Source: Crotalaria pallida (taxonomy: Eukaryota; Streptophyta; Magnoliopsida; Fabales; Fabaceae). Taken from it: DNA of 64,000 bases. The stretch's first letter is position 1. Each line of letters starts with the position of its first letter. The DNA lies in assembly GCA_037953625.1 (NCBI GenBank), contig CM075656.1, positions 79,813,001-79,877,000 on the forward strand. Direction: 5' to 3'. The notes under the pieces were generated by a model. The model ran no database searches. It was given only the letters and a program-made list of their open reading frames with translations, and was not told where the DNA came from. Both the position numbers and the translations under genes were made by a program. Shown piece by piece: positions 1-12,660 of the stretch.

Positions 1-1915
1 ATGGCCCTGTTGCGCAGCATGCAGTGGTCGAATCCTTAAAACCTGATGAGATCCATCAACCATGGTCATATATTTGTTGCATGATGATTACAAGGATCCT
101 CTCATGTTACTTACTAACATAGGAATCTTACTTACACTATAAGAGAGAAAGACATAAGTTTTATTGTGGTAGAGCTTATCATTGCTGTTAATGTTACAAA
201 TTTTATTCATATTTCTTTCTGTCTAATAGCATAAACGCTCATGTCAGTGAATGACATTATAAGATGCACCTCAACCGGGAAAAAAAACTAGTACTATTTT
301 AATTTTGTCATAGAGATTTGTATTGAAGTATAATTAAGAAAATCAAATTTGTTACCAACTGCATTGCCTAAGGTGTTGGATGTGCTGTTTACAAAGATGA
401 ATTTGGAATCCCCAGGCGACTTGTTATTAAATTGATCCACTAGAGATTTAAGCTTTTCACTAAAAATGAGTGCTGCATCATTCGCTGCTTCAAAACAAGA
501 TCCACCAGTTTTAGAGATAAAGAATGGAATGCAGCCTATTCTTCCCAATCCAACCAGCACGAACTTTCTTGCTCCAAGGCCCTGTAGAGCCTACCCAAAA
601 AAATAATAATCAATTTCACTGATAAATCATACAATGTAAATAAAGCAGCTTCAATTGATATTTCTACTATCAGGGTGTTTGGTTTGCGAAAAATTCCTCT
701 TTTCATTTTTCTTATTCATTAATAATCATAATCGAATAATCTTTTCCTTACGGTTTCATGCTTTTACATATAAATTTGTATAGTAAACTGGAATCTTGTT
801 TGCACCATTTCCTATAAAAATATCTCTAAACATGAAACTGAACAAAAACAAGGTGACATAACCCTTATTATCTTAATCCGAAACAAAGTGTTTGAATATA
901 TACCTTTAAATACAGAGCCAATTCATCAATTAGAGCTTCTGCATACTGCTCAGGGCTATAGATAGTGCTTGTAGGGTAGTACTCCGGGATGAAGTAATTG
1001 TTTAGGTAATCATTGTTGCCTATTTGCACATAATACAAGCACTTGCTAAGGTACTGCTTAGCTCTTCTAAGACCTCCAAGTTTGAAAGCAATTCGGGAAA
1101 CTATGGCTCTGTGATGTAATAACTGTAATCCCAAGCTGACAAGTTCACCCTGCATTGATTAACACTACTTGAAGATAAAGATGAACAAGAACATTGTAAC
1201 ACAAATCCTCTAACGTAACCATCTACCAAAAACTTGAAGATAAAGATGAACAAGAAAAAAGAAAGAAAAAAAGTATATGATTTTATACCCTATGTCCTCC
1301 GGTCTCAATGCGAATTCCTGCTGCACCAGATGCATAGTTCACACCTTTAAGTATGTTAGAACCTCTAGTATTCGCAAAGGGTGGAATGAAATCCTTGAAT
1401 CCCATATATTGACCTGCAATATGAAAACATTAGTCTGATACTCTGATTTAAACGAAAAATGTTTGGTGGAAGAAAAAAATAGTGACGAGGCGGCCTCTAT
1501 GTATTCAATTCAATGCTACTTTAATTCAGTAAAGTCAATTCTAGCTCTAGTTATTGTGTTGAAGTTAGTTTTATAGTCAAATGATACTTCATAGTCAAAT
1601 GTTTGATGACCTTTTTCAAAGTAATGAATTTAATTTCTATCCTTGTAAGTTAGAAATCTTACATATTATGTCAATTATAGTTCGGCCATTGGTAAACCTT
1701 CCAGTTGGACCAGCAGGGAAGTCGATGCCATATGGTTTGAAATTAGATTTTGCATTGGTTGCAAGGTTGTTGTTGTTTCCATTATCAGACAAAGAGTCCC
1801 CAAAGATAAAAAGGCCTGGTACTTGGGGCTCCCCGAGAACACTATTTTGGTTGTAGTTTGCAACCAAAAGAACAAGAGACAGAACCAACCATGTCTTAGT
1901 CTCACAAGACCACAT
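1..1915 (-). CDS. GDSL esterase/lipase gene A, 3' end off window
   Basis: Plant GDSL serine esterase/lipase of the At1g29670-like kind, probably secreted and acting on acyl esters; the true substrate is unknown. Exons on the minus strand: 1663-1915, 1289-1413, 904-1149, 356-590 and 1-42 (continues outside). All junctions are GT-AG and phases fit: 901 visible coding bases, about 300 residues. Residues 1-28 look like a signal peptide with a hydrophobic core at 9-19. Block I is FIFGDSLSDNGNN with the nucleophile at Ser41; the block II glycine lies in GVNYASGAAG; block III is GNNDY in exon 3; exon 4 carries the conserved VGLGRIGC strand. The catalytic Asp-x-x-His of block V would lie beyond base 1. 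Closely related to gene B exon by exon; exons 2, 3 and 4 have identical lengths in both. A split codon at the exon 1/2 junction gives Cys where gene B has Ser. No internal stop is seen. Confidence 0.9.
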
Positions 1916-2390
1916 CTTCTTTAAGCAGAGTAACCAAGTATAGAGACAGAAAAGTGGTTATTAACCAGGAAACAAGTGTGAACAAGCACAAGATAGAAGC
2001 TAATATTTATTGAGTGACCATATATATTAAGTGTTTGAACTTTTAGTATTATTTTGTCACGTGTTATTGTTTTGTTTTTTTTTTCTTAATTTGTTTAACT
2101 TTTTGAAGTTGTTTTTGGGTGTGTCATATACTTTTACTATTAATTTCTGTCAATTTTTTCTAATATGTCAAACGTTGTGACTAACCTTCTATGTTTGATT
2201 AAAATACCAGTAGGACACGTCATCAAAATTTGATTGAAATTAGAAGTAGGAGTATATGACAAATCGAAAGTAACTTTAAAGAGTCGGATATTAAAAAAAA
2301 CAAATATCTATGATAAAACGATCCAAAATTCAAAGATCAGAAACATATTTAAGCCTAAAATAATTAGTCATCCCAAAAACTTCTAGATTT
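1916..2390. other. Gene A upstream region with MULE-type MITE remnant
   Basis: Bases 1916-2010 match the gene B leader closely. From about 2041 sequence appears that is absent upstream of gene B; its right end near 2355-2375 resembles the right terminus of the MITE at 52529-53028. It looks like a degraded member of that family sitting directly in front of the gene. Confidence 0.4.
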
Positions 2391-3016
2391 TTTATTTTAG
2401 TCATTGGAAATTTTTTCCATTGATTTTACTTCTTAAATATTCAAGGTTTTAGTTAATTAATATCACAATTGAACATGAGAACAATTATTAAGTCTCATGT
2501 TAATTAGATTACCGTTAGAAACTAAAATCTAATTTTTTCAATATTATTTAAAAACCAAAGTCTAGGACAAACTTTCACTTAACTAAAACAAAATATAACT
2601 AAGCAAAGGAGTAAATCTTAAAATTTCAAGACAAAAACATTATAATGAGGAGAAACTATAAAGTACCGATATCAACACAATCAATCAAAATGTGTCGGTT
2701 GATAAAAGAAAGCGGTGTCACTTGAGGACGAGGGAACCAAGACTATAAATTCATGTGTGGGCTAAAAATAAGAGTAATAATATTTTCATATTTTTTACAT
2801 TTTATTTTTTTTATTTTTTTTTCATCGTCAATCACATTTCTATTTATTTTTTTTAATTTTTTTTATACTGTATACATAAAAAAAATTGTGGGATAAATAT
2901 TTTTCTAAAAATAAATACAAATTGTTGAAAAACCATACTTGTTCGGCATCTAATCATGTAAATAATATCTCACTTGTCGAGTAATAAATTTTTAAAAATT
3001 TAGAATATTTTTATTA
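2391..3016. other. Non-coding duplicated backbone
   Basis: AT-rich sequence with no credible gene. Around 2590-2770 it matches 39245-39460 in the same order and orientation, and 2926-2985 matches 39729-39800, as part of the A/B duplication. Confidence 0.55.
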
Positions 3017-3238
3017 TCAATATTATTATAAATCCATAATGGCTTCCAATTAGGAGACCAAAATATGATTTTAGCGGTCAATTTTGACTTAAGAAGTCTA
3101 ATGAGAGAGAGTGCATTTATTATGTGAGTGTTTATGTAAGTGTTTATTGAGTTAGTGGGCTTCAAGCCCAAATATATTTGTTTTCCCAAATATATCGGAC
3201 GGGAAAAAAAGGGTGGGATTGAATTCTTAGTATCGAAA

Positions 3239-6200
3239 ATGGGCAGTGAAATCTCCAAGCTATCAAATGGGGATGGTGCAGAGAAAAATAGAGATGGAAA
3301 CTTTGATGGGAGCTCTTCTCAATCAATACTCAATAGCGATGTTTCTGGTAATCAATACTCAATACAAGAATAAACTCATTATTTTTAACTCATCTTTATT
3401 TTTGATTTCCAACATTTATTTCTCTATAAAGTTGATTAACTTGACATTGCAGAAGGCTTTGTGACTCCAACCTGAAATCTCGATCTGGGAACTCCGTTCT
3501 GGAAAATAATAAAACTCCAATTCGTAATGATGAAAACATTGAGCTTCGTTTGTCAGGTACCGTTTTAGTTTCTCTTTTGTAATATACTCTGATAATATGT
3601 ACTCCAGGTGGCGCTTTAGTTATGTCGATATACTGCAATTGAAGTAATTAGTTATCTTGAAATACATTATGTGGCTGAGTCATCTGCTCTTTTCTTTTAT
3701 TCTTTTGTCTGAAAAAAAAATGGTGGGCTGGAAAGATTTTTTGGTTTTGCATTATTTTGTATTATCTTTTTAGCTACATGATATCTAACAATAACGCTGG
3801 CACTTGGGAAAAAAGTTAGATCAATTTGACAACAAAGTTCAAATATTTCAATTGAATGAAATGATGGGTCTGTGTCTGATTTTAAGAAAAAAGTGGACTC
3901 AAAGATCAAAATTGAGGTTTAGTAATTAATAGTACTCAAAATTTTAAGCAATTAAGCACTTCCTGTCACAATAATCCAATTAAGGTTGATCAATTTGACA
4001 CCAAAGTTCTTAGTAAATATCATGGTGGAAGGTTGATCAATTTTGTAAATATTTCTCTCTTATTTGTCTTCCCAATAATCCCATTAATTTTGGTCTTCTT
4101 AATGCCATTAATTTCGATATTCTCAATGATCCCATTAAGTTCTCTTCTATTAATTAATGAATCGCACCATATTTTCATACTTTTAGTAACTAATTAGCAC
4201 TTGATTTTTTTTCTTCTATTAGTAACTGATTTTTTTTTGTTTATAGTAACTTATTTCTATGAAAAAAAATATTAAATAAAAAAAACCTAAACAACCAAAA
4301 GTTAAGAAACTAAAAAAAATATATTTTAATCTTCAATCATAATAACTACCTAATATATTTCTCTATGTTTTTTTTAAAAAGATTTGCTTCAGATTTGGAA
4401 TAAAATAATTACATTCAAAAAAATAACTTATGCATCAATGCATAACAAAAACCATTAATTAATAATAATCAACTTGAAAATATTCCTTAAATGTTGTAAA
4501 TATTTATCACCTATTTATCTTCTCAATGATCCAATTAATTTCGATCTTAAATGTTGGAGATATTGCTCTCTTATTTGTCTTCTCAAAAATCCCATTAATT
4601 TCGGTATTAAATATTTGTAAATATTTCTCTCCTAATTTTATTCCCAATAATCCCATTAATTTTGGTCTTCTCAATGAAATTAATTTCGGTCTTCTCAATG
4701 ATCTCATTAAGTTCTCTTCTATTAATTAATGAATCACACCATATTTTCATACTTTTAGTAACTAATTAGCAATTGATTTTTTTTCTTCTATTAGTAACTG
4801 ATTTTTTTTGTTTATAGTAACTTATTTCTATGAAAAAAATATTGAATAAAAAAACCTAAAAAACTAAAAGTTAAGAAACTAAAAAAAAATATTTTAATCT
4901 TCAATCATAATAACTACTAATATATTTCTCTATGTTTTTTTTGTTTGAAAAAGATTTGCTTCGGATTTGGAATAAAATAATTACATTCAAAAAAATAATA
5001 TAATACCTAAAATTGAATTTTTTTAATGAAATACAAATTTCTGTATCTTATGCATCAATGCATAACAAAAACCATTAATTAATAATAAACAACTTGAAAA
5101 TATTCCTTAAATGATGTAAATATTTATCACCTATTTATATTCTCAATGATCCCATTAATTTCGGTCTTCTCAATGCCGTTAATTTCGATCTTAAATGTTA
5201 GAGATATTGCTCTCCTATTTGTCTTCTCAATAATTCCATTAATTTCGGTATTAAATATTGTAAATATTTCTCTCCTATTTGTGCTCCCAATAATCTCATT
5301 AATTTTGGTCCTCTCAATGTCATTAAATGTTGTAAATATTTATCACCTATTTATCTTCTCAATGATCTCATTAATTTCGATCTTAAATGTTGGAGATATT
5401 GCTCTCCTATTTGTCTTCTCAACAATCCCATTAATATCGGTATTAAATATTTGTAAATATTTCTCTCCTAATTTTATTCTCAATAATCCCATTAATTTTG
5501 GTCTTCTTCATGCCATTAATTTTGGTCTTCTCAATGATCTCATTAAGTTCTCTTCTATTAATTAATGAATCACACCATATTTTCATACTTTTAGTAACTA
5601 ATTAGTAATTGATTTTTTTTCTTCTATTAGTAACTGATTTTTTTTGTTTTATAGTAACTGATTTCTATGAAAAAAATATTGAATAAAAAAACCTAAAAAA
5701 CCAAAAGATAAGAAACTAAAAAAAAATATATTTTAATCTTCAATCATAATAACTATCTAATATATTTCTAAAAGTTTTTTTGTTTGAAAAAGATTTGAAT
5801 CAGATTTGGAATAAAATAATTATATTTAAAAGAATAATATAATACCTAAAATTGAATTTTTTTAATGAAATACAAATTTTCGTAACTTATGCATCAATGC
5901 ATAACAAAAACCTTTAATTAATAATAACAACTTGAAAATATTCCTTAAATATTGTAAATATTTATCACCTATTTGTCTTCTTAATGATCCTATTAATTTC
6001 GATCTTAAATGTTGGAGATATTGCTCTCCTATTTGTCTTCTCAATAATCTCATTAATTTCGGTATTAAATATTTGTAAATATTTCTCTCCTATTTGTCTT
6101 CCCAATAATCCCATTAATTTTGGTCTTCTTAATGCCATTAATTTCGGTCTTCTAATGATCCCATTAAGTTCTCTTCTATTAATTAATAAATCACACCATA

Positions 6201-7292
6201 TTTTCATACTTTTAGTAACTAATTAGCAATTGATTTTTTTTCTTCTATTAGTAACTAATTTTTTTGTTTATTGTAACTTATTTCTATGAAAAAATATTGA
6301 ATAAAAAAAACCTAAAAAACCAAAAGTTAAGAAACTAAAAAAAATATATTTTAATCTTCAATCATAATAACTACCTAATATATTTCTTTATGTTTTTTTT
6401 GTTTGAAAAAGATTTGCTTCAGATTTGGAATAAAATAATTACATTCAAAAAAATAATATAATACCTAAAATTGAAACTTTTTAATGAAATACAAATTTTC
6501 ATAACTTATGCATCAATGCATAACAAAAACCATTAATTAATAATAATAAACTTGAAAATATTCCTTAAATGTTGTAAATATTTGTCACCTATTTATCTTC
6601 TCAATGATCCCATTAATTTCGGTCTTCTCAATGCCATTAATTTCGATCTTAAATGTTAGAGACATTGCTCTCCTATTTGTCTTCTCAATAATCCCATTAA
6701 TTTCGGTATTAAATATTGTAAATATTTCTCTCCTATTTGTGCTCTCAATAATCTCATTAATTTTGGTCTTCTCAATGCCATTAATTTCGTTTTTCTCAAT
6801 GATCCCATTAAATTCTCTTCTATTAAAAATTTATCTTCTATTAATTAATGAATCACATCATATTTTCATACTTTTAGTAACTAATTTATAATTGATTTTT
6901 TTCTTCTCTTAGTAACTGATTTTTTTTATAGTAACTGATTTCTATGAAAAAAATATTGAATAAAAAAACCTAAAAAACGAAAAGTTAAGAAACTAAAAGA
7001 ATATATTTTAATCTTCAATCATAAAACCAAAAGTTAAGAAACTAAATTCATTCCTGTTAGATATATATGTTTATGTTTACAATATCTGATATCATTCTGC
7101 ATTTTTCGTTGCATAATGAATGTGTTTGATTTGGTAAATAATAGAAAGCTTTTAGCAAATAGTTTCCATTGTTATACAATAGAATAGTATATTTTAATTC
7201 AGATATAATAAGGTATATATGTAACAAATATTATCATTCACTTTGCAGGTTCAAGCAAAAAAATTCAGCACTCTCTGCCATCTCTGAAATAA
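3239..7292 (+). pseudogene. Unrecognised three-exon gene fragment inside the Helitron
   Basis: Candidate exon 1, 3239-3347, starts with ATG and encodes MGSEISKLSNGDGAEK and onward to a GT donor. Candidate exon 2, 3453-3556, follows TTGCAG and encodes a polar stretch ending ENIELRLSG. Candidate exon 3, 7249-7292, follows TTTGCAG and ends SSKKIQHSLPSLK then TAA. Exons 2 and 3 join in frame through a split Gly codon; exons 1 and 2 are out of register by one base, so the reading frame is broken or exon 1 is wrongly defined. Intron 2 (3557-7248) contains the tandem repeat. I do not recognise the protein. Together with the Helitron end this looks like captured host exons. Confidence 0.35.
4040..7020. 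repeat. Tandem array of 620- and 840-bp AT-rich units
   Basis: A long AT-rich unit recurs head to tail. The anchor CATAACAAAAACC starts near 4441, 5061, 5900 and 6519, spacings of about 620, 839 and 619. Each unit contains shorter repeats built around CCCATTAATTTCGGTCTTC and GTAAATATTTCTCTCC. Open frames across this stretch are low-complexity Ile/Leu/Ser runs created by the repeat and are not genes. Confidence 0.8.
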
Positions 7293-7964
7293 AACTATAA
7301 TTTTGAGACAAGAAGAATTGTTTGGTTTGAAATTTTTCGGTTTCTTAATTCATTTCAACCACTATTGCAGATTTAACCTTAATCAAAAACATTGTTTCAG
7401 TTATGTTTTTCTTACCATAATACTATGATTTTTATGTCCTAATTTGAAGTTTTGCTATCAACTTATGAAATTATTATGAATTTATGAATGTGAAGGGTAT
7501 GAAATTACTTTGCTGGCAATTCAATTAGTTATTCATATTCAATGTTAACTTGATATGGATATACTGTACAAACAGAAACTAAGTTCAGTATACTACGTTA
7601 ACTGAACAACTTTAACTGAAGAAACGGAATGTTCAAAACTTATGTGGATGGTTAAATATATTGGGAATGGAGACATACCAAAGTCTACCTCTTTTTTAGT
7701 TGTGCAGAGGTAATAGTAATTGCAAACAATTTTTTTGGTAAAGCCCAACATGTGCCTATGAAGTTTTTTTGATAGCTTTCCTATATGAAATTTTTTTTGG
7801 TAAAGCTCAACTAATAAATAAATATACAACATGCTTTTTATCAAATAATATTTAATAAAAACTTTCTTAATTTTTATATAATATAAATATTTAATATGTT
7901 ACTCAATTACTAAATAATACCCTTCCCTCTTTCGCCCGTGCATGTGCACAGGCTTGCTTACTAG

Positions 7965-8252
7965 TATAAATAAATTTTGGATGATTGCACAATAATTGAT
8001 AAAACAATAATTATTTCATAAATCATCTAGTAAATTCATGTTATAATCACTTCCACTTTATGGAAATCAAAAATTGAAATTTTGCAGTTTAAGCTAATAT
8101 CAAAGTTTGATTATTTCAATTTAATCTTATTGTTTGACATGAGAATATGATATATTCACTAAATGATGATTTGTCAAACTATCACTAATTCAACTAGAAA
8201 TTATTGTAAAATCATCCAAAATTTGATTGTGAAAAAGTATTGCGCAAAAATA
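7965..8252. other. Non-coding stretch
   Basis: AT-rich sequence between the Helitron end and the SINE; no gene or RNA feature recognised. Confidence 0.4.
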
Positions 8253-8265
8253 TATACTTAATCCT

Positions 8266-8457
8266 ATCAACGTGAGGTTGGTTAAGTAATAGCTCATTTG
8301 GTCCCTTAACCAACTGGTCTTGAGTTCGAGTCTAGGGTCTGGAGCAATCCCCGCTGGAAGACTCTTACCGCTTAGTGCGAGTTCAGTTGAGTCGAACTGG
8401 ATGAGTTGGATTTTGGGTAAACCAGATCTAGGTACCGGTTAGTGTATAAAAAAAATT
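8266..8457 (+). mobile_element. tRNA-derived SINE with 13-bp target duplication
   Basis: Pol III-type A box (TAGCTCATTTGG near 8288) and B box (GAGTTCGAGTC near 8331), an A-rich 3' end, and exact 13-base flanking repeats TATACTTAATCCT at 8253-8265 and 8458-8470. Length 192 bases. It is not a tRNA gene because the cloverleaf is not formed beyond the promoter boxes. Confidence 0.8.
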
Positions 8458-8470
8458 TATACTTAATCCT

Positions 8471-8761
8471 AATTCTTAATAGTCATGTCAAATAACTCAA
8501 AAATATTCGTTCTAATTGGATAAAATGTGCATAATTACTCAATATCAATCTCAGGCCTAATTGAAACATGGAACCTCTAATTCATATCACTGTCACTCTG
8601 TCCGTCAGTCAGTCAGTCAGTCATCAGTGATTCAGTCCGAATCTACCACTCAATCACCAATCATATCTGGTAAAAAAATAATAATAATTAATCAACATAT
8701 AAACAAGTCTAAGCTACAAGAAAAATACATGTGTCACTTGCTGATTAATTAGTAAGTGCTA
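8471..8761. other. Non-coding duplicated backbone
   Basis: Matches 39940-40072 and 42341-42420 in unit B, where a 2.3-kb insertion splits it. Contains a short CAGT tandem run near 8587-8605. No gene. Confidence 0.5.
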
Positions 8762-9063
8762 CTGTCTCCGTCTCATTATCTTGATAAAAGTCAACCAAGT
8801 CAATGAAAATAAGGGAATATCTGTTTAATATAATGCATGATTCATTCATTAATTACAAATTGATATTATACAAAATTTCATATTATTACAATTAATACAT
8901 ATTGCAATATTGTCTCCAAAAAAAATCTTTAAATGTGTTTTCTTTACTTACTTATCAATCATCGATACAATATATAATCTTTAAGATTTTTCATTTATTT
9001 TTTTACTTTAATATGGGATAAATTTTTTAGCATTTTTTTACCAAAATAATGGGATGGAGGGAG
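8762..9063. mobile_element. Stowaway-type MITE
   Basis: Terminal inverted repeats CTGTCTCCGTCTCATTAT and, reversed, CTCCCTCCATCCCATTAT, bounded by TA on both sides (8760-8761, 9064-9065). About 302 bases, AT-rich, no coding potential. Absent from the matching place in unit B. Confidence 0.75.
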
Positions 9064-9065
9064 TA

Positions 9066-9555
9066 CATGTCACTTTTTTATGATATAAGTTTATTTATAT
9101 ATTGATTTTGTAAGTTTATTTATCATAAGAAAATGCTAACAAATATTTGTTAAAAAACTAAAACTAATATATTATTATAAAAAACTGTGATTTTTGACTT
9201 TTTTTAAAAAAATGATTAATATTATTTTATAATTATTTGTTACTTTTAATAACCTTAACACATGCGATATGACACTAGTTAGCAAAATTGTTAAAAAAAT
9301 ATAAGTGATTGAGCATCTTTTGTACCACGAACACACTGGTCCACTGCTCCAAACTTTGTAAAAACAATTTAAAACGTGATGGACAGCCCAAGTGCGTCAG
9401 AAATAAAAATGTCACTCCTTTTCTTTTGGTTTTTAAGAGGTATTTTTTAATGTGTGAATTGATAAGATATAAAAATAAGATAGAGATAAAGATAAAGATT
9501 AAATAATTTTGTCATAAAATAAGGTTGTATTATTCAGTTATACGTGTATTATTAT
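9066..9555. other. Non-coding duplicated backbone
   Basis: Bases 9300-9555 match unit B at 42420-42510 and 43390-45240. This stretch gives the unoccupied target sites of four unit-B insertions: the hairpin element, the long-TIR element, the SINE and the Cassandra-like LTR. Confidence 0.6.
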
Positions 9556-11880
9556 TGTTAGGATTTGTTTAAATTCTCTTGAGAAAAATAATAATTTAAG
9601 ATATGTAGAAATATTTTATTATTATTTTTCGTTGGCATATTATTTTTAAATATCTTTGACCTAGCTAATTATTTTAAATATTCATACAACTTTTTTATTC
9701 TTTTACATAGTGAATAATATTTCTTTGTATTTAATTCATACAACTCTCTTATTCTCTCGCATAATGAATAATATTTCTTTTTATTTGTTTATGGTGTTTT
9801 TTCCCTTCTAACTCGAGGGTTTTTCCACGTAAATACTTTGTGTCATCTTTATCTTCTTTTACTTCTTTTTTGCATTCCTAATTGAATTTCCATTATTTCG
9901 TATGTGATTTTATCATTTTTACGTTATGTTCATTACAAATTGGTATTTAGATCTTTTCATTACTCAACCGAGGTTCTTCTATCATGTCACTGAGTTCGAC
10001 ATTGAGAAGTTTGTTGGCAATAACTTTTTCCTGATTTTGCGAGTCCAAATGAAAATTGTTATTACCAAGAACGGATTGAAAAAAGCAAGGGTAGGGAAGG
10101 CTAAGAAGCTGCCCACTATGAATGATTAACAGTGAAGTGATTTGGATAAAAAGGGTGATTTGGATAAAAAGGGTTAGGTTGTCTGTCCATTCAACTCTGC
10201 TTTTCCATAGAGGTGTTATGAGAAGTTATCCATGAGTATATTATTGTAAGGTTATGGTCAAAATTGAAGTCTCCCATGAGTGTATTATTTTATGGTTATG
10301 GTTAAAATTGAAGTCTCTGTATATGACAAAAAGCGTCCAGAACAAGCTACGTCTTAAAGAGCATTTATTCACACTTTAAATACAAGAAAATACTTCTATT
10401 TAATCTCATCTTGATGAATTTAATTCACTTATTATTGATTTGAAGAATCTTATGTTAAAATTGATGATGAAGATAAATATGTTTCGTTAATTATCACTTT
10501 ACCACCCTCTCTCAAACACTTCAATTAAATCATGTTCTATGCTTTTTTTTATCGGCAAAGAAAATTTATTAATATCAAAATGAGTATAAGAAATACTCAA
10601 AAACAGCAATACAATGTATACATCAAACACCACCTGCAACACTACACCCTCGTGGCATACAATCATATAAAATTCATGATCAAAATAAACTACCCAGCAT
10701 GCTAAAAACACCTTCAAGACATACAAAAGGACTTATCATTACTTATTATAATCAATTAATTAATACTGTTATGATCTCTCTATCAGTGCCAAACAATTTT
10801 GTTGATTTAAACACCAATCCAATGTGAGTAACAATTGTCATGTATATCCTCTTTAATTTAATAAATCATGTTTTATGCTAGTCATGATACTTTAGCTTTG
10901 AGTGCCTTAAAGCTAATTTGTCATCAAAATTAAAAAAATAAAATAAAATAAAAAATTGATTATAAGGTCTATTCAGAGTGCCAAGTTGAGGGATTGGTAA
11001 TTAGAGGAATAAACTCGGAAAATGGTAGTAACAATAAGATATTCAAATTTAGGTTCAAATATGGTGGAAGAAATTCCAATAAAACATGTCGTTATTGCAA
11101 GAAATCTATGCATGAAATTTGGGCATGAAATTTCTAAGTGTTATAAACTGAAAAGTAAGGTTGAAAAAGAATAGAAGAGCATGCCTATGCAGCCTAACAA
11201 TCTACTGAAGTTAATGTCGTTGAAACTAATTCTAAACGTGACGATGCTATATTGGCTACCCATACTGAACAAGGAATAAAAATGAATGCATATTTTATTC
11301 TGGTTCAACTTATCATATGTGTCCCCTTATGTACTGATTTTCCATGCACGAACTTGTTGTTGTTGGTGTTGTCTTGGTGGGTAATAATAATCAATACAAA
11401 GTTGACCATAAACATACAATCAAAATTAAGACACGTGATGGATTTGTTAGAATTTTTTACATGTGTCAAACACACATATGTGAATTAAAGCAAAATCTTT
11501 TATCTTTAGGCATCCTTGAATCTTAAGGTGCAAGTACACAGTTGAAAGTGGAATTCCAAAGGTATCCAAATGTGCCCTTGTTTTGCTTAAAACCATTAGA
11601 TTTATTAGATTATGTATTTTTCAAGGCTTTACAGTTTTAAGTGTTGCAACTGCTCTCCCATCTCTCATTGTTCTGTGTCTCACTTGGATGTCACCTAGTA
11701 TGCCACATGTGGTTGGATAATATGAGTGGGAAATGCATGAATATATATTTTATGCAAGATAAGTATTCTTTGTGGCCAAAGTACTATCAAATTGGATTTT
11801 AAGGAATATCGTGTTTTCGGTAAAATGAAAAAGGTGAAATTTAACATTGGACAAAAACTATTTTGAATTATGTACATTTT
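9556..11880 (+). mobile_element. Degenerate Ty1/copia element, unit A
   Basis: The likely LTR runs from TGTTAGG at 9556 to TTACA near 9937, containing the CTCGAGGGTTTTTCC segment; a decayed primer site follows (TTGGTATTTAGATC; unit B keeps TTGGTATCTAGAGC). Downstream are remnants of copia gag (about 10000-10530), a CCHC-like stretch (11080-11160), a protease-like stretch near 11280 and the gag-pre-integrase stretch ending HICELKQNLLSLGILES at 11460-11523. Frameshifts and stops throughout. No reverse transcriptase remains. The LTR limits are uncertain. Confidence 0.65.
10544..10861 (-). mobile_element. LINE-type 3' fragment inserted in the copia remnant
   Basis: About 318 bases with a poly(T) at the left end (a minus-strand poly(A) tail) and near-identical 18-base flanking repeats TAAATCATGTTCTATGCT at 10526-10543 and 10862-10879 with one mismatch. 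Unit B has the uninterrupted site near 49060. The type is inferred from tail and duplication; no coding domain remains. Confidence 0.65.
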
Positions 11881-12214
11881 TATATTTGGCCGGGGACTAT
11901 GTCATATTCCTTATAATGAAATGTGATTATTTTTTCAAAAAATGTCTTGGTATTTTTTTTTAAACACAACGATGAAGTTTTTTCAACTTAAAAAAAATGA
12001 GATTTTTTTTTTTCAAAACATCCCTGTAATAGAATTGCATAGGATTATATTTTGTGCAATTGCTCGATAAGAGTATCTTTAGAGCTGCGCATAATTATAT
12101 TTTGGGCAATGGCTAGATAAGAGAGTTTTTTTGGGTGAACCGATAATTGCAAAGAAATAGGAGCATTGAGCAATTACTAAGTAAAATTTCCATATAATCA
12201 GAGGTAAAAAGTGA

Positions 12215-12223
<9 letters not shown>
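11881..12223. other. Non-coding duplicated backbone
   Basis: AT-rich sequence with poly(T) runs; matches 49240-49460 and 49660-49760 in unit B. No gene. Confidence 0.45.

Positions 12224-12288
<65 letters not shown>
12224..12288. repeat. Compound microsatellite (TA)n(GA)n
   Basis: About 15 TA units followed by about 17 GA units. The open frame across it is an artefact. Confidence 0.95.
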
Positions 12289-12290
<2 letters not shown>

Positions 12291-12660
12291 GATACCGGGT
12301 GTAAGGCTTGGTCACTTGCACTTTCAAATAACTTTTTATATATTATGAAATTTTTCAATCCAACCATTAAGTTTAAAGTTTTAATTAAGTAGATCAGGTC
12401 TATAAAATTTCATATAATATAAAAATAATTTGATATTTCATCTTATCATTCTATTTTAACGGATAATACAATATTTGAAATATAAGTAAATATTTATTAT
12501 TTGATTGTATACCTATGAATCTCTGAATAATCTAAAATTCGGTATGTATGATCACTATGATAATAATATATAATTCAACGGTTGGATTAACAAATTTCAT
12601 AATATATAAAAAGTTATTTGAAGACGTAAGAAATCAAGATTTACACCTAATGTCAACTGA
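12291..12660. mobile_element. Inverted-repeat MITE, family 1
   Basis: Shares arms with the palindromic MITE at 30671-30918: left ACCGGGTGTAAGGCTTGGTC, right arm ending GATTTACACCTAATGTCAAC, with the same inner arms (TATATTATGAAATTT and its complement). Longer middle. Missing from the corresponding place in unit B (49750-49800). Confidence 0.6.

Larger units (their letters stand above)
3017..7964 (+). mobile_element. Probable Helitron carrying gene fragments
   Basis: The right end has Helitron hallmarks: a GC-rich hairpin at 7934-7953 (GCCCGTGCA, 2-base loop, TGCACAGGC, one mismatch), 7 bases of spacer, then CTAG at 7961-7964 followed by T. A plausible left end is TCAATATTATTATAAA at 3017, preceded by A, giving insertion between A and T. 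The partner copy near 39.73-39.93 kb lacks the whole stretch. Inside are a three-exon gene-like structure and a large tandem repeat, but no replicase/helicase, so it would be non-autonomous. The right end is well supported; the left end is an inference from pattern. Confidence 0.55.

Noticed and set aside
5146..6891. Repeated open frames encoding Ile/Leu/Ser-rich peptides
   Set aside because: They are translations of the 620/840-bp tandem repeat; the same peptide recurs with each unit and none has a start context or splice support.
8280..8345. Possible tRNA gene (and similar at 46160 and 50690)
   Set aside because: A and B boxes are present, but no acceptor stem or anticodon arm forms, and target duplications and A-rich tails show these are SINEs.
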